Part shown: positions 25,585-34,396 of the stretch, piece after piece
Layout of the letters: each line of letters starts with the position of its first letter
Position numbering within the stretch: the stretch's first letter is position 1
DNA from: Roseibacillus sp.
GTDB taxonomy: Bacteria > Verrucomicrobiota > Verrucomicrobiia > Verrucomicrobiales > Akkermansiaceae
Length of the DNA stretch: 64,000 nt
Reading direction: 5' to 3'
Assembly: GCA_028821775.1 (NCBI GenBank)
Contig: JAPKFB010000015.1
Location: 1 to 64,000 of the forward strand
The notes under the pieces: generated by a model
Told to the model about the DNA's origin: nothing
What the model saw: the letters and a program-made list of their open reading frames with translations, nothing else
The model's database searches: none
Program-made: the position numbers and the translations under genes

Positions 25585-26721
25585 CTACTGGCTCAGGGAT
25601 TGGACGACGGGCTGGCGGGAGGTGCGCCAGGCGGGATAGAGGGAAGCAAGAAGGCCGAGGAGGAGGGCGACGAGGAGGCCTTTGAGGAGGATGGTGGGAC
25701 TGGGAGTGATGGCGAGGGTGAGGCCTTCGTTGCCGAGAGTGAACGATTGCCAGTGGAAGAAGAGGTAGGCGGAGATGACACCGATTGCTCCGCCGAGGAG
25801 GCCGAGGAGGATTCCTTCGAAGGAAACGAGGGAAGCAATCTGCAGGCGCGAGAAACCCAGAGTCTGCAGGATGGCGGTTTCCTTCACGCGGGCGCGGACG
25901 ATGAGCAGGACGGCGTTGGCGACGAGGCCGAGGACGGCCGCGACGGCGCCCAGTCCGAGCCAGCGGGTGAAGTCGATGAGCTCGATCATTTGCTTGGCAG
26001 TCTCCGCGAAGAAGGCCTTCTCGGGACGAGTGACAGTGGGTTGCGAATCGGAACGGAACGTTTCGTCGATCGCTTTGGCAATGGGATCAAGAAGATCCGA
26101 GGAGGCCACCTTGACGTTGAATTGGGTGACGGTTCCCAGTCCGATGTTGGAGGCCTGCTGGAGAAAGGGGAGATGAACGTAGGCGACATTGTTGTCTTGG
26201 GATTCCTTGGACTTGATGATGCCGGCGACGTGGACGTTGATTCCGACCGCTTCAAACTTGTCACCGATTTTGAGCCCTCGGCGTTGGGCGAAGGTCTCCC
26301 CAACGAGGGCGGCATCACTGCGCTTGATCCAGTTTTCGTAGGATCCTGCTATGACCACGAGGTCGGGGTTGTACTTGCGCAGGTCCTCTGCCGGGACGCC
26401 CCGGAAGGTGATCACGTCGAGGCTGGCCCCGCAATTGTTGACTGCGATCTGGATGGGGATCACCTCGCGCACGCCTTCGATCCTACGGATGGTGGGCAGG
26501 TAGTGCTCGGGGAGGCGCGAGGTTGCCGGGCAGAAGCGGTTCTCGCGATAGACAATGAGGGTGGTGTCGTCGGCGCTGGCCTGGGTGACCTTGGCGAGGG
26601 AATGTTGCGTGGTCTCCACGGCCGTGAAAAGAAACATGCCCGCGGCGACTCCGGCCATGGTCAGGAGAGACCGAAGCCGGTGGCGAGTGATGTTTTTCAG
26701 GGCGAGGATGAGGAGCTTCAT
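25585..26721 (-). CDS. FtsX/MacB-type ABC permease, first of two
   Basis: 378 residues with the same plan as the next gene: N-terminal membrane helix ([21 protein letters not shown]), periplasmic domain, and C-terminal FtsX domain including [44 protein letters not shown], the coupling helix. The C-terminus ends [19 protein letters not shown], typical for the family. Lies 43 bp after the ATPase gene. Tripartite exporters of this kind use mechanical force to push periplasmic substrate into an outer-membrane channel; the substrate here is unknown. Confidence 0.86.
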   Translation of the reverse strand: MKLLILALKNITRHRLRSLLTMAGVAAGMFLFTAVETTQHSLAKVTQASADDTTLIVYRENRFCPATSRLPEHYLPTIRRIEGVREVIPIQIAVNNCGASLDVITFRGVPAEDLRKYNPDLVVIAGSYENWIKRSDAALVGETFAQRRGLKIGDKFEAVGINVHVAGIIKSKESQDNNVAYVHLPFLQQASNIGLGTVTQFNVKVASSDLLDPIAKAIDETFRSDSQPTVTRPEKAFFAETAKQMIELIDFTRWLGLGAVAAVLGLVANAVLLIVRARVKETAILQTLGFSRLQIASLVSFEGILLGLLGGAIGVISAYLFFHWQSFTLGNEGLTLAITPSPTILLKGLLVALLLGLLASLYPAWRTSRQPVVQSLSQ

Positions 26722-26764
26722 TGGGAATGGGAGTAGACCGTGATCGGATGGAGGAGAGGGGTGG

Positions 26765-27463
26765 TCAGGAGACTGCGCTCGCCGGAGTTGCGGGGGGGTT
26801 GACGAGTTGGCCCTTTTCGAGGTGGAGGACGCGGTTGGCGACGGCGGCGGCCTTGGGGTCGTGGGTGACCATCACGATGGTTTTGCCGTGGTCTTGGGAG
26901 AGGGAAGTGAGGAGGGCGAGAATAGAGCGGGCGGATTCGCCATCGAGGTCGCCGGTGGGTTCATCAGCGACGAGGAGTTCGGGGTCGTGCACGATGGCAC
27001 GAGCGATGGCGACCCGTTGTTCCTGGCCGCCGGAGAGTTCGGGGGGGCGGTGTTGGGCGCGATCGGAAAGCCCCACGAGGTCGAGGGCAGCATCTGCGCG
27101 AGCCCGGCGTTCGGAGCGGGAGAGGGGCATGAGAAGGAGGGGCAGTTCCACGTTCTCGAAGGCAGAGAGAATAGGCACCAGATGGTAGAGCTGAAAGATG
27201 TATCCGACGTGACGTGAGCGCCACTTGGTGAGTTGTGCCCGCGAGAGTCGAGCGACGTCATGGTCATCGATCATGAGGTCGCCGCTGGTGGGGGAGTCGA
27301 TCCCGGCGATGAGATTGAGCAAGGTGGTTTTGCCGGATCCGGATGGTCCCATGAGGGCAAGGAACTCTCCGCGGGGCGCTTCCAGACTCAAGTTTTGCAA
27401 GGGCGTAATGAGGTTGGGCCCCTTTTTGAAGGACTTGGTGAGGTTGCGGATGGTGATGAACAT
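26765..27463 (-). CDS. MacB/LolD-type ABC transporter ATPase
   Basis: 232 residues. Walker [11 protein letters not shown]-loop in [25 protein letters not shown], signature [35 protein letters not shown] (signature followed by Walker B and D-loop), switch His in [10 protein letters not shown]. The [16 protein letters not shown] pattern is characteristic of the MacB/LolD/DevA group that powers FtsX-type permeases. Adaptor gene is 33 bp upstream and the two permease genes follow. Confidence 0.92.
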   Translation of the reverse strand: MFITIRNLTKSFKKGPNLITPLQNLSLEAPRGEFLALMGPSGSGKTTLLNLIAGIDSPTSGDLMIDDHDVARLSRAQLTKWRSRHVGYIFQLYHLVPILSAFENVELPLLLMPLSRSERRARADAALDLVGLSDRAQHRPPELSGGQEQRVAIARAIVHDPELLVADEPTGDLDGESARSILALLTSLSQDHGKTIVMVTHDPKAAAVANRVLHLEKGQLVNPPATPASAVS

Positions 27464-27496
27464 GTTGGGAGATCTTCGGGGATCAGTTTTCAGTGC

Positions 27497-28927
27497 TCAG
27501 CGGGCAACCTGGTTCTTGGCGCGCACTCGGGAACCTTCCTTGAGTTTATTGTGGGGAGGGAGAATGAGCTGGTCGCCTGGGCGGAGCCCGTCAAGGACAT
27601 GGAGGTGATTGTCGCGTTCCTCGGTGCCGACCTTGAGGTCGCGCCGTTGAGCGCGGTGGTCCTCGATGACCCAGGCTTGAGCAGTGGTGCCCGATTGATT
27701 GAGAAGGGCCGCTGTGGGGGCGTAGATGGAAAGCCGCTGGTTGCGGTGGGAGGGGGAGGAACTGGAATGAGTCGAGGTTCCGCCGGGATAGAACTCGGCG
27801 CGCACGAGCATTTCGGGGCGGAGCCGGAGATCGGGATTGAGAATCCTTACCTTGGCTTGAAGGGTGTTGCGCTGAAGGTCAGCCTCTCCGACGATGCGGG
27901 TCACCTCGGCGTCGAACTTGGCGTCGGGAAGGAGGTCAGTGGTGATTTTAACGGGTTGACCGATGCGCAAGCCCGCCGCTTCGGTGAGAGGGATGTCGAT
28001 GCGGGCCTGGAGCTTGGCGGGATCGTAGAGTTCGACAATCAGGGCGCTGGTGGCCTCATTGCCCTCGAGCATGCGTTTCTTGCCGGGGGCGGCATGCAGG
28101 CGAAGAACCATGCCGTCCATGGAGGCTTTGATGGTGGTTCGCTCGAGAGCGAGTTGTTTGCGGGCGAGAGCGGTCTGGGCGGCGCTGATGCGGGCCACCA
28201 CGGTGAGGCGTTCGAGATCGACCTTGTTGATTTCGGCAATGATGCCGGCGAGTTCCGCGTTGGCTTCCTCGATGACCGCTTGTTGTCCGTCGACCTTTAG
28301 TTGAGCCTGTTTGACATCCTGTTCGGGGACCGAGCCCTTGCGCACGGCGGCGAGGCGCTGGGCCTTGTCTTCGAGTTCGGCGTGGAGAGCCCTATGCGCA
28401 GCGATGCGTTGCTGAATGGCATGCATCCCCGCATTGAGGACCGGGAGTTGGGCGCAGTGCGCGACTTGGGTGGCGTCGAGGGTGGCGATGGTGCGTTCGG
28501 CTTCCTGAACATCGAGTTTGGCATCGTCGTCGATGAGAGTGGCGAGGATATCGCCTTTCTTCACCGCGTGTCCCTCCAAGACGAGCACCTCTCTGACGAC
28601 GCCATTGACGAGGGAGGGGACGTTCGTGATGTAGGGATCAGGCTCAACCCAGCCGGACGCTTGGAAGAGGAGTTGGGCGCTGGAGGGCTGGGGCTGGCTC
28701 TCGGGAGATTCACTCCCAAGGTCGCCCGAGGTGCGCCGGACAATCACGGGGGCCGTTTTCACTTCCTGAGCGGGAAGGAGGCGTGATCCGAACATGAGTC
28801 CGAAGACCACGAGGAAGGCGAACACCAACCCGATCGGGAGGAGTGCTGCGGGCAGACGGCGAGGGCCTCCTGCCTTGGGCGAGGAGGGCCCTGATCCGCG
28901 GAGAGATTCTAGTTTTTCGAGCGACAT
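27497..28927 (-). CDS. HlyD/DevB-like periplasmic adaptor of the ABC exporter
   Basis: 476 residues from the ATG at 28927 (MSLEKLESL); the frame continues upstream without support. One membrane anchor near residues 28-45 (LLPIGLVFAFLVVFGLMFG). Then a barrel-sandwich half (FQASGWVEPDPYITNVPSLVNGVVREVLVLEGHAVKKGDILATL), a long helical hairpin (DVQEAERTIATLD to LALERTTIKAS), the second half (MDGMVLRLHAAPGKKRML) and beta-barrel domains. The long hairpin fits contact with a TolC-like channel such as the NodT homologue in this cluster. Confidence 0.86.
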   Translation of the reverse strand: MSLEKLESLRGSGPSSPKAGGPRRLPAALLPIGLVFAFLVVFGLMFGSRLLPAQEVKTAPVIVRRTSGDLGSESPESQPQPSSAQLLFQASGWVEPDPYITNVPSLVNGVVREVLVLEGHAVKKGDILATLIDDDAKLDVQEAERTIATLDATQVAHCAQLPVLNAGMHAIQQRIAAHRALHAELEDKAQRLAAVRKGSVPEQDVKQAQLKVDGQQAVIEEANAELAGIIAEINKVDLERLTVVARISAAQTALARKQLALERTTIKASMDGMVLRLHAAPGKKRMLEGNEATSALIVELYDPAKLQARIDIPLTEAAGLRIGQPVKITTDLLPDAKFDAEVTRIVGEADLQRNTLQAKVRILNPDLRLRPEMLVRAEFYPGGTSTHSSSSPSHRNQRLSIYAPTAALLNQSGTTAQAWVIEDHRAQRRDLKVGTEERDNHLHVLDGLRPGDQLILPPHNKLKEGSRVRAKNQVAR

Positions 28928-29047
28928 GATTGGTCCGGTGAGAAAGGATGCAGGACGAAGATTGTCCGGGAGGATGCAATGGGCATGCACAGTACTGCAG
29001 GGCAGCACGGAGGGTGAGCGACAGAAGAGGGGTCGTGACCAGAAGCC

Positions 29048-29473
29048 TCAAAGCCTCAGGACCTGGATCCGCAAATAGAGCGGGACGTTTCCCAAGGGAG
29101 GCGAGCCACGGATAGGTGCGGCACACTGGTGGGAGGTCGACTTGGGAGGCAAGACGTCGCAAAAGTTGATGGGCAGGTCGAGGGGAGTAAGGTCTTCCTT
29201 GGAGGGGGAAAACTGACTTGCGGTCCATTGGAAATCACCGGGATCGAGGGAAAGAATCACCACACAATCACGGCAGGGTTTCTTCTCGGTCTGGCGGAGA
29301 ATTTCGGGGCAGCAACCACAGGAAGACTGCCCTGTGGCGGCCTCTTCGCAGCAGGAGTCCCCGTTGAGGATGACATCATTTTCGCAGAGGCAGAATCCGA
29401 GCACGGGAAGCCGCAGCGCGATGAGAGCGATCATCGCGAGGGCAAATCCGGATCCTGAAATTCTGCGAATCAC
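29048..29473 (-). CDS. small exported Cys-rich protein
   Basis: 141 residues from a GTG. A signal-like segment (FALAMIALIALRLPVLGF) is followed by a dense cysteine region: CLCEND, DSCCEE, SCGCCPEI, KKPCRDC. The C-terminal half is Pro/Leu-rich and ends YLRIQVLRL. No named domain is recognised. As the first gene of the long metal-efflux run it parallels the His/Cys-rich protein at 20708-21271, which also sits just ahead of an efflux block. A metal-binding periplasmic role is inferred. Confidence 0.6.
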   Translation of the reverse strand: MIRRISGSGFALAMIALIALRLPVLGFCLCENDVILNGDSCCEEAATGQSSCGCCPEILRQTEKKPCRDCVVILSLDPGDFQWTASQFSPSKEDLTPLDLPINFCDVLPPKSTSHQCAAPIRGSPPLGNVPLYLRIQVLRL

Positions 29474-29482
29474 TTGCTGTGA

Positions 29483-29510
29483 AACCTATCACGGGAGAGC
29501 AAAAGGTCAA
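29483..29510 (-). promoter_or_regulatory. candidate promoter of the metal-efflux run
   Basis: Read on the minus strand: TTGACC (29510-29505), 16 bp, then TAGGTT (29488-29483), close to sigma-70 -35 and -10 boxes. The ACCT...AGGT dyad spanning the spacer resembles MerR-type operators, but only loosely. The start codon is then only a few bases from the expected transcription start. Confidence 0.3.
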
Positions 29511-29630
29511 TCCTGACCCGCCCGTTGTTGTGGGGTAAGCGGTGTGGAGGGCGGGATTTATTCCAAATTATTCGTCTCCAGGGTGGGAAGGAGGGCCGCC
29601 ACGCCCCCGGTTTTCGAACACACCCTGGGT

Positions 29631-29660
29631 TACCTTAGTCTACCCTAAGGCTACCATAGG
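29631..29660. repeat. three tandem TACC-N-TAG motifs, 10-11 bp apart
   Basis: TTACCTTAG, CTACCCTAAG and CTACCATAG follow one another with one-helical-turn spacing; the first two also form a CCTTAG/CTAAGG dyad (29634-29639 with 29646-29651). The phasing suggests a repeated protein-binding site in the shared regulatory region. Confidence 0.45.
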
Positions 29661-29910
29661 GGGGGCAATGGCCATGGCAGCGGCGGGTCTACGATGAGGA
29701 GTTGAACCAGCCAGGATGATCGCCTCCATAGTGGCAGGGAATTAGTTTAGGAGCAGGAAGGGCATCCAAGAGGAGGGAGCAGATCGGGCCCCAGAGCGGC
29801 GCGAGGATCTTCGATGGGGGGAAGGGTGAAGAGCTGCCGGAGCGAAACAGCTGACCAGGAGGGACGATGAAAAAGTTGGGATCGCCAACGAATTCGGACA
29901 ATCGTGCGCC

Positions 29911-30357
29911 GTGTCCAAATCGCTTATCCTCATCCTGTGCACCGCGAATGCCTGTCGCTCACAAATGGGGGAAGCCATTCTCCAAGCGGTGGTGGGGGAC
30001 GCATTTGAAGTCGTGAGCGCGGGCTGTTTGCCTTCGGGCTATGTGCATGAGGGAGCGATCGAGGCGATGGCAGAGAAGGGCCTCGATCTCAGAGAGGCGA
30101 AGTCGCAACACATGGACGAGTATCTCGATCGAGAGATTGAGATTGTGATTACCGTTTGCAACCGGGCGGATGAGGTGTGCCCGGTCTATCCCGGCCAAGT
30201 GAAGCGTTATCATTGGCCCTTCAAGGATCCGGCCTTGGTGGTGGGAACGGAGGAAATGGTGCGGACCGCTTTCCGAAGAACGCGCCGGGAACTTGAGGCC
30301 GTGTTTTCCGCCTACGGGCGGGGGCTTCTCGATGGACTGCAATTGGGCGGCGAATAG
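29911..30357 (+). CDS. arsC: arsenate reductase, low-molecular-weight phosphatase fold
   Basis: 148 residues from a GTG. The N-terminal P-loop is CTANACRSQMGEA, the CX5R catalytic loop of thioredoxin-coupled ArsC and LMW tyrosine phosphatases. The acidic DPALVVGTEEMVRTAFRRTR region carries the DP motif (PFKDPA). A redox Cys pair partner appears in ITVCNRADEVCPVYP (two Cys, usually the resolving pair near residues 82 and 89). It reduces As(V) to As(III) in the cytosol. Next genes are arsR, GAPDH and arsJ, confirming an arsenic context. Confidence 0.9.
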   Translation: MSKSLILILCTANACRSQMGEAILQAVVGDAFEVVSAGCLPSGYVHEGAIEAMAEKGLDLREAKSQHMDEYLDREIEIVITVCNRADEVCPVYPGQVKRYHWPFKDPALVVGTEEMVRTAFRRTRRELEAVFSAYGRGLLDGLQLGGE

Positions 30358-30412
30358 AGGTCAGAATTTATCTTGGGGGAGCAAGGCTCTCATCTTGTGA
30401 CTTGACCTCTCC

Positions 30413-30437
30413 TATAATTTCATTATTATGGAATTAT
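30413..30437 (+). promoter_or_regulatory. ArsR-type operator overlapping a -10 box and the arsR start
   Basis: TATAAT (30413-30418) is a perfect -10 hexamer. From 30414 to 30437 runs a 24-bp imperfect palindrome with outer arms ATAATT and AATTAT and inner CAT/ATG; 20 of 24 positions are symmetric. It overlaps the ATG of arsR at 30436. No good -35 lies 16-18 bp upstream. Autorepression by ArsR and a very short leader are inferred. Confidence 0.6.
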
Positions 30438-30786
30438 GGAATTGACGGAAGCGGCAGATGCCATGAGCGCGCTCGCCCAGCCATCCCGGCTGGCGGTCTT
30501 TCGTCTCCTGGTGACCGGCGAGCGCCTATGCGCCGGCGAGCTGGCCACTGAGTTGGGGATGCCCAAGCCGACGCTTTCGTTTCATTTGAAGGAGCTCAGC
30601 CGGGCGGGACTGATTGAATCTGAACGAGAGGGCCGCTCCATTTTCTATCGGGTGTGCGTGCCGGGGTTTCGTGAACTGATGCAATTTATGACCGAAGACT
30701 GTTGCCAGGGGCGTCCCGAACTTTGTCTCCCTGGACTGGGAGAAGAGTGTTACGCGCCTGCAAGGCGAATCAACACCGCCAACTGA
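30436..30786 (+). CDS. arsR: ArsR/SmtB-family repressor
   Basis: 116 residues. Winged-helix: [62 protein letters not shown]. The classic helix-3 ELCVCD metal site is absent (it reads [10 protein letters not shown], one Cys). Cysteines instead cluster at the C-terminus ([14 protein letters not shown], plus GEECYAP), as in ArsR subtypes that sense As(III) with C-terminal Cys residues. It is followed after 5 bp by the GAPDH gene. Probably represses its own operon through the palindrome that overlaps its start. Confidence 0.9.
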   Translation: MELTEAADAMSALAQPSRLAVFRLLVTGERLCAGELATELGMPKPTLSFHLKELSRAGLIESEREGRSIFYRVCVPGFRELMQFMTEDCCQGRPELCLPGLGEECYAPARRINTAN

Positions 30787-30791
30787 GGACG

Positions 30792-31808
30792 ATGAGTATT
30801 CGCATCGGGATCAACGGCTTCGGTCGCATGGGGCGCCTCGGTTTTCGGGCAGCTTGGGATTGCGAGGACCTGGAGATTGTTCACGTCAACGAGATCAAGG
30901 GTGGGGCACGACTTGGAGCTCACCTGTTAGAGTTCGACACTGTGCACGGTCGTTGGGACCGCGGGATCGAGGGAGGCGACGATCACTTCACGGTCGAAGG
31001 GCAACGGGTCAGTTTCAGCGAGAAGGAAACGCCGGGCGAAGTGGATTGGGCCTCGATGGGGGTTGAGGTGGTGGTTGAGAGTTCGGGAGCCTTTCGGACC
31101 GCGGAGCTGTTGCAGCCCTACTTCGATCGCGGAGTGCGCAAGGTGGTGGTAGCGGCGCCCGTGAAGGAGGGTGCTCTCAACATCGTGATGGGATGCAATG
31201 ATGAGCTCTATGATCCCGGAGAGCATCACCTAGTCACGGCGGCGTCCTGCACGACGAATTGCCTCGCGCCGGTGGTGAAAGTGATCCAGGAGAAGATCGG
31301 CATTGTACATGGGATTATGACGACTCTGCACGATGTGACCAATACTCAGGTTGTGGTCGATGCCCCCCACCGGGATTTCCGGCGGTCGAGGTCGGCCCTG
31401 AACTCCCTGATCCCAACGACGACGGGATCGGCGACCGCCATCGCGATGATTTACCCCGAATTGAAGGGGAAACTCAATGGGATTGCGGTGCGGGTTCCCC
31501 TCTTGAATGCGAGTCTCGCGGATTGCGTCTTCGAGCTCTCACGGGAAGCCTCGGTGGAGGAAGTCAATGGTCTCTTGCGGGAGGCCTCACGGACCTCGTT
31601 GAAGGGGATCCTGGGATTTGAAGAAAAGCCCCTCGTTTCAGCAGACTATGTGAATGACCCCCGCTCGGGGATTGTTGATGGACCCGCGACGATGGTGAAT
31701 GACGGGACCCAGTTGAAGCTGCTGATCTGGTATGACAACGAAATGGGGTATGCTCACCGCTTGATGGAGCTCGTGGCAAAAGTGGCTTCCTCGTTGCGGA
31801 CCTCCTGA
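30792..31808 (+). CDS. ArsJ-associated glyceraldehyde-3-phosphate dehydrogenase
   Basis: 338 residues from the ATG at 30792; a longer frame overlaps arsR and is spurious. NAD-binding start [20 protein letters not shown], active-site Cys in [10 protein letters not shown], and the GAPDH C-terminal [15 protein letters not shown] are intact. The context (arsR before, arsJ 10 bp after) identifies it as the specialised enzyme that uses arsenate in place of phosphate to make 1-arseno-3-phosphoglycerate, which ArsJ exports. A housekeeping gap gene would usually lie with pgk/tpi instead. Confidence 0.9.
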   Translation: MSIRIGINGFGRMGRLGFRAAWDCEDLEIVHVNEIKGGARLGAHLLEFDTVHGRWDRGIEGGDDHFTVEGQRVSFSEKETPGEVDWASMGVEVVVESSGAFRTAELLQPYFDRGVRKVVVAAPVKEGALNIVMGCNDELYDPGEHHLVTAASCTTNCLAPVVKVIQEKIGIVHGIMTTLHDVTNTQVVVDAPHRDFRRSRSALNSLIPTTTGSATAIAMIYPELKGKLNGIAVRVPLLNASLADCVFELSREASVEEVNGLLREASRTSLKGILGFEEKPLVSADYVNDPRSGIVDGPATMVNDGTQLKLLIWYDNEMGYAHRLMELVAKVASSLRTS

Positions 31809-31818
31809 ACCCGGCGCG

Positions 31819-33048
31819 ATGGACCTCCGCAACTATGGGATTGTGACGGCCTCCTACTGGGGGTTCACCCTCACCGACGGGGCCCTGCGCATGCTGGTCC
31901 TGCTCCATTTCCACACCCTCGGATACTCGCCGGTGCAGCTCGCCTTTCTCTTCCTGCTCTACGAAGGTTGCGGGATGGTCAGCAATCTTCTGGGGGGGTG
32001 GATTGGTTCCCGCCTAGGGTTGAAGGTGACCCTCTTCGCGGGACTCGCGATCCAGATTGTCGCCTTGCTGATGCTCTCTTTTCTTCAGCCGGATTGGGCG
32101 GTGGCGATGTCGGTTGGCTACGTGATGGGTGCGCAGGCCTTGTCGGGCATCGCGAAGGATCTGACCAAGATGAGTTCCAAGAGCGCGGTGAAGTTGCTTG
32201 TTCCGGCGGGCGCGGGCGCTGATGGACTCTTCCAATGGGTTGCCATCCTGACCGGATCCAAGAATGCCCTCAAGGGAGCGGGATTTCTGTTCGGTGGGAT
32301 TCTCCTGGGCTGGTTGGGATTTGAGCGGTCCTTGTGGGCGATGGCAGGAGCTCTAACGTTGATCCTGATGGTGGGTTTCCTCTGGCTGCAAGGGGACCTG
32401 GGGAAATCGACAAAGAAGGTGACGTTCACCCAGTTGTTCTCCAAGAGCCGAGAGATCAACATTCTTTCGGCGGCCCGGTTCTTTCTCTTTGGTTCCCGCG
32501 ATCTCTGGTTCGTGGTCGGCCTTCCGATTTTTCTGAAGGATGTGCTGGGCTGGAGTTTTGCGGGAGTGGGTGCGTTTCTTGCGTGCTGGGTCATCGGCTA
32601 CGGGATGGTGCAGGCCCTTGCTCCCCAGATTGTCCGGCGAGGGGGACCCGCGAACGGAGCCCAGGCGGTCTTGAGTTGGGGATTCCTGTTGCTTGTCGTG
32701 ACGACAGCGATGGCCGCGGCGGTCCACTTTGACTATCACACCGTGGGGGCGGTCCTGGGGGGGCTGACTCTCTTTGGAGTGGTTTTTGCAGTCAACTCGG
32801 CGGTGCATTCCTATCTCATTCTCGCATACACCCAGGCCGATGAGGTGGCCCTCAATGTGGGCTTCTACTACATGGCGAATGCCGGTGGTCGTTTGGTGGG
32901 GACCTTGCTGTCCGGGGTGCTCTACCTGGCGGCCGGATTGCCTGGTTGCCTGTGGGCCAGTGCCGGGTTTGTCCTGGTGGCAGCCTTCCTCACGATTCTT
33001 CTGCCCCGGAAAGCGGAGAACGGCCCTGGGATGGCGCAGGCCGGATAG
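31819..33048 (+). CDS. arsJ: ArsJ organoarsenical efflux permease
   Basis: 409 residues, major facilitator fold with about 11-12 membrane segments. ArsJ-typical start NYGIVTASYWGFTLTDGALRMLVLLHFHTLGYSPVQLAFLFLLYE, and the central SGIAKDLTKMSSKSAVKLL loop. Together with the preceding GAPDH it removes arsenate as 1-arseno-3-phosphoglycerate. Since arsC lies upstream but no ArsB/Acr3 is in the window, As(III) export must be encoded elsewhere or supplied by another permease, for instance the DUF318 protein. Confidence 0.92.
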   Translation: MDLRNYGIVTASYWGFTLTDGALRMLVLLHFHTLGYSPVQLAFLFLLYEGCGMVSNLLGGWIGSRLGLKVTLFAGLAIQIVALLMLSFLQPDWAVAMSVGYVMGAQALSGIAKDLTKMSSKSAVKLLVPAGAGADGLFQWVAILTGSKNALKGAGFLFGGILLGWLGFERSLWAMAGALTLILMVGFLWLQGDLGKSTKKVTFTQLFSKSREINILSAARFFLFGSRDLWFVVGLPIFLKDVLGWSFAGVGAFLACWVIGYGMVQALAPQIVRRGGPANGAQAVLSWGFLLLVVTTAMAAAVHFDYHTVGAVLGGLTLFGVVFAVNSAVHSYLILAYTQADEVALNVGFYYMANAGGRLVGTLLSGVLYLAAGLPGCLWASAGFVLVAAFLTILLPRKAENGPGMAQAG

Positions 33049-33089
33049 GCGGCCCTTCCCGGCCCGTGCTCGATCTTGAATCTAACGGG

Positions 33090-34274
33090 TCATCGAATCA
33101 GCGGATTGCGGGGGATGACGGGCAGGCGGGTGGGAAGTTTCGGGAAGGGATGATCTTCCTCCTCGCCTGTTGCCGGGGGAAAGGTGTTGTCCTTCTTGTC
33201 CTTCGCAATCTTGACCTGCTCCTTGAAGTGCTTGGCGAGTTGCTTGATGCGCTCGTGATCGAGGAGGGCAATCTCGGCCTGTCGAGTACCGGTGTGTTTT
33301 TCACTGAGTTCGAGGTAGTTCCCCGCCAACTGTTGGCAGAGGGGAAGGGAGTGTCCCTTGAGTTCCTTGCGCAACAAGAGGCGGTGCTCCTCGAGGGCGG
33401 TTGTCTCGGCGGAGACGCGACCTCCCTTTTCAAGGTCGACGATTTGATTCTGGATCTTCTCTTTCCACTTCTCACCCAGGAGGCGGAGGTAGGGAGTCTC
33501 TTCGAGGTCGCGCAGGGCTACCCATTGGTCCACGAGGTTGGGCTTGCCCTTGATTTCGTCGAGACGTTCCTCGATCCACTTGGTGGCGGCCTGGTGATTG
33601 GTCCCGGGGTGCGCTTGCAGAGTGAGCCATTGGCGGAGGGGTTGCGATCCGTCGGAGGGGAAACGATGCCCGAGTTCATGCCAGGTCTCGATGGTGGTCT
33701 GGGCTCCGAGGGGGCGGTAGTGAACGAGGGCGCGAAGGGCGAAGGGATAGATGGGATCCTTTCTTCCGATCCCGAGGAAGATCGGTTTCTTGGTACGGAA
33801 CTTGTAGGGCTTCCTGATGAGATTGTTGTGTCCGGCTCCGAGGATGATGGCACCTGCGATGGTCGGATCGCGCTGGAGAAGGAATCCGCTCATCCATCCG
33901 CCCTTGCTGAATCCCGCCACATAGGTGCGCCGGGGATCGAGGTTCCACTTGCCTGCGAGGTACTTGCGGGCGGACTTGAAGATCTGAAATTCCTTTTCGA
34001 TGTATTCGGCGGTGGCCGGGATGTTGCCGCCTTGAAGGTAGGTCATGCCCACCACGAACCAGTCCTTGTTGCCTGTGTGGCCCTGCATGAGCTCGGTGGT
34101 CGGTTTGCCGCCGGTGCCGTGATAGTAAAACACGGCGGGCCACTTCTTGGCGGAGTCGTAATTCTCGGGGAAGGCGACTTGGATGCGTTCCTTGAGCTGG
34201 GGAAACCCGAGCTCCGTGCGCTTGGCAGCACAGAGTCCGGCGCTGGAAGCGAGGAGAATGAGGAGGGCGCGCAT
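33090..34274 (-). CDS. secreted alpha/beta hydrolase (esterase/depolymerase-like)
   Basis: 394 residues from the ATG at 34274, which gives a clean signal peptide (RALLILLASSAGLCAA). The fold is visible from FPENYDSAKKWPAVFYYHGTGG (oxyanion HG), the nucleophile elbow AGFSKGGWMSG, and a late LGHRFPSDG where the His lies. It resembles the PHB-depolymerase/esterase-lid group. The last 130 residues are charged and helical (EKWKEKIQNQIVDLEKGGR) without a clear domain. It converges with arsJ; no link to arsenic is implied. Substrate unknown. Confidence 0.75.
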   Translation of the reverse strand: MRALLILLASSAGLCAAKRTELGFPQLKERIQVAFPENYDSAKKWPAVFYYHGTGGKPTTELMQGHTGNKDWFVVGMTYLQGGNIPATAEYIEKEFQIFKSARKYLAGKWNLDPRRTYVAGFSKGGWMSGFLLQRDPTIAGAIILGAGHNNLIRKPYKFRTKKPIFLGIGRKDPIYPFALRALVHYRPLGAQTTIETWHELGHRFPSDGSQPLRQWLTLQAHPGTNHQAATKWIEERLDEIKGKPNLVDQWVALRDLEETPYLRLLGEKWKEKIQNQIVDLEKGGRVSAETTALEEHRLLLRKELKGHSLPLCQQLAGNYLELSEKHTGTRQAEIALLDHERIKQLAKHFKEQVKIAKDKKDNTFPPATGEEEDHPFPKLPTRLPVIPRNPLIR

Positions 34275-34396
34275 CTGGGCAAGATAGGACGAAGTGAGGC
34301 GGGGGCAAGGAGCATTGATCATCCCGAAATGGGAGGCCGAGGGAGGCTCGAGGCTTTCGACCTTGAGCGCTCCTGACCTCCTGTTATGGAGCGCCT

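Larger units (their letters stand above)
29474..29910. other. 437-bp divergent intergenic region between metal-efflux and arsenic blocks
   Basis: Both blocks must be controlled from here. It holds a possible minus-strand promoter (29483-29510), an iterated 10-11-bp motif (29631-29660), and the word TTTTCGAACACACCCT (29612-29627), which recurs at 39865-39880. A 70-codon minus-strand frame at 29689-29901 has no supporting evidence. Confidence 0.5.

Noticed and set aside
24874..26736. 620-residue plus-strand frame opposite the FtsX permeases
   Set aside because: Antisense frame of low quality; the permease domains on the minus strand explain the sequence.
29689..29901. 70-codon minus-strand frame before arsC
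   Set aside because: Contains PKLIPCHYGG, loosely like a metallo-hydrolase end, but has no second motif, no start context and overlaps the regulatory gap.
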